NCBI RefSeq assembly: GCF_000003605.2 | Contig: NW_003156738.1 | Span: forward strand, 17,920 to 31,434 | DNA: 13,515 bases | From: Saccoglossus kowalevskii | Lineage: Eukaryota; Hemichordata; Enteropneusta; Harrimaniidae | Reading direction: 5' to 3' | Shown: positions 11,201 through 13,515 of the stretch, in pieces | Layout of the letters: the number at the start of each line of letters is the position of its first letter | Numbering within the stretch: position 1 is the first letter of the stretch | The notes under the pieces: generated by a model | Database searches by the model: none | Told to the model about the DNA's origin: nothing | Seen by the model: the letters and a program-made list of their open reading frames with translations, nothing else | Position numbers and translations under genes: made by a program

Positions 11201-12373
11201 TTCAAGTCAATTTAATATACATAATTGCTACATTGAAACAGCGAGTGAATAATCACACACAATGTTTCTCGCATCCATCATGTCATTTATGTGAAGACAT
11301 GAGCTACTAATAGAGCAAATATGATATCAATCATTTTAATCCCATTATCTCGATCCAGAGCATCAACATATAGGTGTATTACTGGTAATACATGCGCTGT
11401 GTCTAATTACCACATGATCAGAAGCAGTGAAATGTCAAAGACATCTGTCTTTCTACAAATTCAGCCAAGATCATGACTAACCTTTTTTTTAGTATCTCCC
11501 AAAGCACTGATGACATTTCCCAAGGCAAGCAGTCCTGAATTGATATGGATGGACTCTGAAGAAAGAATTGAGAATATTAATTTTAATAATTGAAAATCTA
11601 TTGAAAACTCTAAGACCAAACCAGAAAAAAAAGAAACAGGGCAAAACAAAAAGCCACAATAGTATGCTCTGCGAAAGGATTCCGATAATGTCAGTCTGGT
11701 CATATTACAGTTTCTCATCTTTTTACACAAGTAACATAAAATGTCAGCCAAATGAAATGCAATAAGAAACCTGTGTAACAACAATAATAATAATAAATTT
11801 ATTACACTACTATGCCATCAGAGGGCGCAGTATGGTAAATAAAATACAAAACATAAGAAAAAATACAGTAGCTAGACTATAAGATAAAATTAAAAATAAA
11901 AGATGTTCAGGTCATGCATCCTGGTACTTTCTGGAGGTACCAATTCTCTATCAGTGATAATTAATCAATCCCCCACCTTCAAAAAATGCAAGAAGATGTC
12001 ACCAATGTTAAAATATAGTTAAACTTGGTACAAACTGCTGTATAATACTTCTATAATACCAGAATGTGTGGCATATAGGATCCAAAAGTGATTATGGCAA
12101 AACCATGACCATGACCTCTAAATGCTGCATTTGACCCCTTCTGTCATTGTACATGCTACATATTGACTAAATAATACTTGCCTTTGAATCGCTCACCAAT
12201 ATTTCCAGTTCGATGCGCTCGTTCAGATCCAGCAAGATCAACAAAATGAAATTTAGCACTCATAAAATGAGTGGTTGTTGTATTCTCCTCCTCAGAGTCA
12301 GTATCTACATCTTCAATCTCTTCTTCCTCAGTCTTGGGTGGAACACAGCTTGTGCTGCCTTGCCATCTTTGTT
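2081..12373 (-). CDS. KIF27/KIF7-like: Kinesin-4 family protein, KIF27/KIF7 (Costal-2-like), partial gene, 10 exons
   Basis: The joined minus-strand exons are 12373-12182, 11555-11482, 10533-10384, 9896-9753, 9015-8963, 7783-7564, 6978-6892, 6160-6020, 5544-5374 and 2214-2081. They give about 454 codons with no stop and consistent intron phases (1,0,0,0,2,0,0,0,0). The order is acidic loop, switch II DLAGSER, helix-4 region [36 protein letters not shown], neck YANRARNIKN, short coiled coils, then RKVHTSP...[32 protein letters not shown] and the post-neck motif are, from my knowledge of the family, typical of KIF27/KIF7 rather than KIF4 or KIF21. Vertebrate members are about 1,350-1,400 residues, so roughly a third is here; the P-loop and switch I lie beyond 13515 and most of the tail beyond position 1. 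Family members act at cilia and in Hedgehog signalling (KIF7, Costal-2) or at motile cilia (KIF27); which applies here cannot be read from the sequence. The gene looks intact, not a pseudogene. Confidence 0.93.
3073..3107. repeat. Short tandem doublet, 18-bp period
   Basis: GGTCAATTTAAACATCT occurs twice (3073-3089, 3091-3107), identical, separated by one base. Confidence 0.9.
3689..3784. mobile_element. 96-bp MITE with 25-bp terminal inverted repeats
   Basis: The left end TGTATTTGTTCTATTAGAAG plus TGCAT (3689-3713) matches the reverse complement of 3760-3784 at 23 of 25 positions. The interior is 46 bp and non-coding. It is flanked by AT-rich DNA with no clear duplication. Confidence 0.78.
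4227..4389. repeat. Degenerate tandem duplication, about 81 bp
   Basis: GCTAGGACAGCTGAGATGAGC (4227) and GCTAACTTGGACAGCTGAGCTGAGC (4308) begin two units that also share GAGTA/AAGTA, AGCAT and GATTTTA/GATTTAG words in the same order. No coding sense is visible. Confidence 0.5.
4965..4981 (+). promoter_or_regulatory. DR5-type pair of AGGTCA half-sites
   Basis: AGGTCA-TGACC-AGGTCA is a perfect direct repeat with a 5-bp spacer, the form bound by retinoic-acid-type nuclear receptors in animals. The stretch is also part of a repeat-like ATGACC-rich region, so function is unproven. Confidence 0.3.
5374..5544 (-). CDS. Exon 9: basic, probably disordered linker with RKVHTSP motif
   Basis: This is a 57-codon phase-0 exon with acceptor GTTTATTATCAG and donor ATG|GTGAGT. 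It runs from an acidic start ([13 protein letters not shown]) through a Gly/Arg part ([13 protein letters not shown]) and a basic part ([12 protein letters not shown]) to [13 protein letters not shown]. There is no heptad pattern, so it is probably flexible. RKVHTSP is a short motif recalled from vertebrate KIF27. RRAMS is an R-x-x-S basophilic-kinase-like site; that it is used is only inference. Reading on into the intron meets TAA after seven codons. Confidence 0.94.
5545..6019 (-). other. Intron 8 (475 bp)
   Basis: GT-AG, phase 0. No element recognised. Confidence 0.85.
6020..6160 (-). CDS. Exon 8: glutamine-rich coiled coil
   Basis: This is a 47-codon phase-0 exon with acceptor TTTGCCATGCAG and donor AAG|GTAATT. 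It encodes [20 protein letters not shown], then [20 protein letters not shown] and DLENKNK. Leucine and isoleucine recur at 3-4 residue spacing through the whole exon, so it is a confident coiled coil. 'IxEQQLxxxxL' is also a family feature. The acceptor lies 12 nt from a 39-bp tandem duplication (6173-6246). Confidence 0.94.
6173..6246. repeat. 39-bp tandem duplication next to a 3' splice site
   Basis: GATTATAAACATAGTGAAAT plus TATT.T.ACCTTGC occurs at 6173 and again at 6212, with only two differences in about 35 bases. In gene sense it ends 12 nt before the exon 8 acceptor. Confidence 0.92.
6455..6545. repeat. GC-rich patch with doubled 16-mer
   Basis: GGGCTGTGTTGCAGTG occurs at 6485-6500 and 6504-6519, followed by the palindrome CCGTACGG. 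Base composition is markedly higher in GC than in the surrounding intron. Origin unknown. Confidence 0.6.
6892..6978 (-). CDS. Exon 7: acidic coiled-coil segment
   Basis: This is a 29-codon phase-0 exon with acceptor TTCTTCATAG and donor CTG|GTAAGG. It encodes [20 protein letters not shown] followed by EMQEKIVEL. It fits the family's 'A-x-D-E-x-x-F-x-x-K-x-x-E' segment after the previous exon's NELKK and continues the same helix. Confidence 0.92.
6979..7563 (-). other. Intron 6 (585 bp)
   Basis: GT-AG, phase 0. Only minor repeats are visible, such as a doubled GCTAGCAGG word near 7121-7139. Confidence 0.85.
7564..7783 (-). CDS. Exon 6: stalk segment with conserved EEAF and QxW positions
   Basis: This is a 220-nt exon with acceptor TTGTACTGTAG and donor AAAAAG|GTATGT. 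It completes the lysine and reads [16 protein letters not shown], then [27 protein letters not shown], and after a polar linker ([11 protein letters not shown]) [11 protein letters not shown]. The 'EEAF-x-L-L-x-x-L' and 'x-Q-x-W-x-x-x-x-E' patterns are, from memory, shared with vertebrate KIF27/KIF7 at the same distance from the motor. The ends are helical and probably coiled coil. Confidence 0.95.
8104..8119. repeat. 16-nt perfect palindrome
   Basis: CCAGTACTAGTACTGG is fully self-complementary. It is isolated in intron 5. Confidence 0.9.
8291..8780. repeat. Higher-order tandem array of about 50-bp monomers
   Basis: Two related monomers alternate, both ending in ACCATAGTACATTAC or close variants. 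Type A starts ATTTACATCG (8291, 8394, 8492, 8685). Type B starts ATCACCA (8351, 8443, 8546, 8594, 8642, 8734). The order is A-B-A-B-A-B-B-B-A-B, with the three consecutive B units spaced exactly 48 bp. A decayed tail reaches about 8890. Confidence 0.92.
8963..9015 (-). CDS. Exon 5: start of second coiled coil
   Basis: This is a 53-nt exon with acceptor AATGACAG and donor AA|GTAAGT, giving a phase-2 junction. It encodes [17 protein letters not shown] plus two bases of a lysine codon. QIQSLEEQI matches the family's 'I-x-x-L-E-E-Q-V' heptad start. It is identified by its frame and by the motif continuing across the next junction. Confidence 0.9.
9016..9752 (-). other. Intron 4 (737 bp)
   Basis: GT-AG, phase 0. 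AT-rich with no recognisable element. Confidence 0.85.
9753..9896 (-). CDS. Exon 4: neck linker and first coiled coil
   Basis: This is a 48-codon phase-0 exon with acceptor TTATTCACAG and donor CAT|GTAAGT. It starts [20 protein letters not shown], the family's neck (RARNIKN, then a 'xVN' segment). It continues with [16 protein letters not shown], whose I/L spacing suits a short coiled coil, and ends in a polar stretch ([11 protein letters not shown]). In KIF27/KIF7 the same place has E-I-x-L-L-R-E-A-L-Q followed by a loop. Confidence 0.95.
9897..10383 (-). other. Intron 3 (487 bp)
   Basis: GT-AG, phase 0. I see no repeat, RNA or coding signal. A 60-codon plus-strand frame at 10113-10295 shows no family resemblance. 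Confidence 0.85.
10384..10533 (-). CDS. Exon 3: motor loop 12/helix 5 to helix 6
   Basis: This phase-0 exon of exactly 50 codons has acceptor TTTTTATTAG and donor CGG|GTAGGT. It encodes [20 protein letters not shown], then [20 protein letters not shown] and [23 protein letters not shown] is the loop 12/helix 5 microtubule contact. The segment ending KYANR is helix 6, the end of the motor core. All invariant kinesin positions I can judge here are kept. Confidence 0.96.
10602..11322. mobile_element. Larger MITE of the same family, interrupted by another MITE
   Basis: ATATTTGCTCTATTA (10602-10616) and its exact reverse complement (11308-11322) form 15-bp terminal repeats. The left end continues to TGCATCTCTATTA, like the 3689 element's TGCATCTCTGATA. 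Removing the insert at 10723-11185 leaves about 255 bp. Confidence 0.68.
10720..11188. mobile_element. Nested MITE, 52-bp inverted repeats, TAA target duplication
   Basis: The termini start GGGATGACGTCAAAAGATCA. Arm 10723-10774 matches the reverse complement of 11134-11185 at 51 of 52 positions. TAA flanks both sides (10720-10722, 11186-11188). A 3-bp TWA-type duplication with GGG-starting ends suggests the PIF/Harbinger type; that class call is inference. The interior has no transposase, and an 86-codon minus-strand frame in it resembles nothing. Confidence 0.82.
11482..11555 (-). CDS. Exon 2: kinesin motor helix 4 region
   Basis: This is a 74-nt exon with acceptor TTCTTCAG and donor AAG|GTTAGT. 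It encodes (E)[19 protein letters not shown] followed by DTKKK. This is the helix-4 'NxSLxALGxVIxAL' block at the microtubule interface, with the [15 protein letters not shown] wording seen in KIF27/KIF7 and KIF21. Three lysines are coded by an eight-A run at the exon's end. Confidence 0.95.
11783..11880. repeat. AAT-rich retroelement-like fragment
   Basis: An AATAATAATAATAAATTTATT run leads into GCCATCAGAGGGCGCAG and then an A-rich stretch. This arrangement resembles the ends of dispersed retroelements common in marine invertebrates. The assignment is from general resemblance only. Confidence 0.35.
12180..12181 (-). other. GC-AG intron donor site
   Basis: The exon reads TTCAAAG followed by GCAAGT. 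Joining here to the acceptor TTCTTCAG at 11556 gives F-K-E-S-I-H-I-N in frame, as kinesins require. The nearby GT at 12176-12175 would add GCAA and shift the frame. AAG|GCAAGT is the usual context of GC donors, which compensate with strong pairing to U1 elsewhere in the site. Confidence 0.88.
12182..12373 (-). CDS. Exon 1 in window: acidic loop 10 and switch II of the kinesin motor
   Basis: In frame it encodes an acidic segment ([19 protein letters not shown]), a TTTT run, then [18 protein letters not shown] and [16 protein letters not shown] is strand beta-7 and DLAGSER is switch II, which senses the gamma-phosphate and couples ATP state to microtubule binding. The acidic part falls in the loop before beta-7 (loop 10). 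An in-frame TGA sits at 12380-12378, just upstream, so an acceptor must lie between it and the motor frame. ACTGAACAG at 12374 is the best candidate and would make the upstream intron phase 1. The 5' edge is uncertain because the pyrimidine tract is weak; other AGs lie a little further in. The 3' end after AAAG uses a GC donor. Confidence 0.88.
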
Positions 12374-13515
12374 CTGTTCAGTCAAGTTTGATATTCATTA
12401 ACAAAAATATTAATTTCTTAAATTTATTTTTAAAATGTAACCTGAGGAACATACAGTTATTTTCATGAAAGCATCAATGTATTTATAAAATATATTTATA
12501 AACATTTTCATAAATTTTAAATGACAGTTGAAAACAACTTGACCAATCACAATGCCTTTAGTGGGTATACAATATCTTTCATGTGTATGGCCAATGATTG
12601 GAGGAAACCTGCAAAGAATTATGGGTATAGGGTTTCCCAAAATGGCTTCTATAGCTAATGAAAGCTTCGTCTCTGGATTCGAATGAAACACAAGTGTAAA
12701 TGTTTTATAAACATTTTACGAATTTCCATAAAAAATATTTATGCCTTCATAAAATTAAATTTCAGTTACAGTTTTCAAAGTATGTATTTTTTTTGACCAT
12801 TTCTGTTTCTTCATTGTAAAAGTGTTGTTTAAATCAATGATGGCACAACTTATTTCACAATTTTATTTTCCCCAAAAAATGTAATCTTTCCTTCAATCTG
12901 TCACATGGTGAACTGCACTCATATTTTCAAGGGGGAGATTGTGTAAGCGCAAACCCCTTAAAACACATGATTTTCAGAGCTGAGTACCCTGGGCACTGAG
13001 TCGGATGAGTATGGTACTATACAACAGTTTTTTTCATTCAAAACGAAAAACAGAAGCAATATTGGTAATAATTTTTTCAAACCCAGAAAAAAAACAAAAA
13101 AGTTTCTGTTTCCCCAAAAACTGATGCAGGCACACATTGTGCTGTAATGAAAATTATTCTTCAGTTTGATAAAAAATTCTGATAAATTGTAAAAAAAAAA
13201 AAAGCTGTGACAATGCATAATGACCAGAAATATGATGTGAGATAAGATAAATCAAAGAAAGCTTAGAAAGAACCCCCGTGTGTTGAGAGTATTGAAGACA
13301 CATTAAAAATTAATTCAAAATTACTTGTACATGAGATATTGATAGAAAAGCTGAAAACTAATTATGTACATCAGGTAACTAATATGAACAGAACAGAACA
13401 AAAAAAATTATGAATTATTATGCTAATTAGAGAATTAATATGAACAAATTTTAACCCAAAATTAATCAGGCCTGTCTATTGTCCTAGAGCATTTATGTAC
13501 TAAATTTTATTCAAA
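12374..13515. other. Upstream intron of the kinesin gene (partial), no exon seen
   Basis: This AT-rich stretch holds many A/T homopolymers (for example the A run near 13190-13202). I looked on the minus strand for the preceding motor block (SSRSH and the P-loop) and did not find it, so the intron probably extends past the edge. Open frames here are low-complexity and carry no domain. Confidence 0.65.

Larger units (their letters stand above)
10534..11481 (-). other. Intron 2 (948 bp), mostly transposon-derived
   Basis: About three quarters of this GT-AG intron is a MITE (10602-11322) that itself contains a second MITE (10723-11185). Confidence 0.9.
11556..12181 (-). other. Intron 1 (626 bp, GC-AG)
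   Basis: It holds an old repeat-like stretch at about 11995-12150 with ATGACC motifs, and an AAT-rich fragment at 11783-11880. Nothing in it looks coding. Confidence 0.85.

Noticed and set aside
12410-13218. Two minus-strand frames (12410-12691, 12958-13218) as upstream motor exons
   Set aside because: Neither carries SSRSH, P-loop or other kinesin motifs; the second is rich in F and K from T/A runs.

Overview
The window is AT-rich, intron-rich DNA from an animal, most likely an aquatic invertebrate. The lineage cannot be fixed from the sequence. The signs are roughly 0.5-3 kb introns with GT-AG borders, MITE-like elements, tRNA-SINE-like fragments and a metazoan-type kinesin. No bacterial, organellar or viral genes were seen.

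One gene is supported. It lies on the minus strand and runs from right to left across the window, with both ends beyond it. Ten exons between 12373 and 2081 join in frame, with no internal stop, into about 454 complete codons of a kinesin-4 family protein of the KIF27/KIF7 (Costal-2-like) group. In gene order they encode: an acidic loop followed by switch II (DLAGSER); the conserved back of the motor ([36 protein letters not shown]); the neck (YANRARNIKN); a broken coiled-coil region; and a basic low-complexity segment ending in the RKVHTSP / GFRARSQ motif. The nucleotide-binding front half of the motor lies beyond 13515. Most of the stalk and the tail should lie beyond position 1, unless they start in the unassigned 1-2080 stretch.

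Nine introns are complete (475-3159 bp). Eight have GT-AG borders and the first has a GC-AG border (AAAG|GCAAGT). The rest of the window is intronic or flanking DNA rich in repeats: a near-perfect 33/34-nt palindrome at 61-131; three short inverted-repeat elements that appear to be one MITE family (828-992, 3689-3784, 10602-11322); a second MITE (10723-11185) nested inside the third, with TAA target duplications; two opposed tRNA-SINE-like fragments (660-732, 1157-1206); a ten-monomer higher-order tandem array (8291-8780); and a 39-bp duplication abutting a 3' splice site (6173-6246).

The left edge (about 140-260) holds an NRF-1-like site, a TATA-like box and an AAGATGGCGAC start context followed by a 24-codon frame. 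It could be a promoter on the plus strand, but this is weak. I found no operon-like or multi-gene system. The noteworthy points are the kinesin's divergent acidic loop, its GC-AG intron and the repeat architecture.
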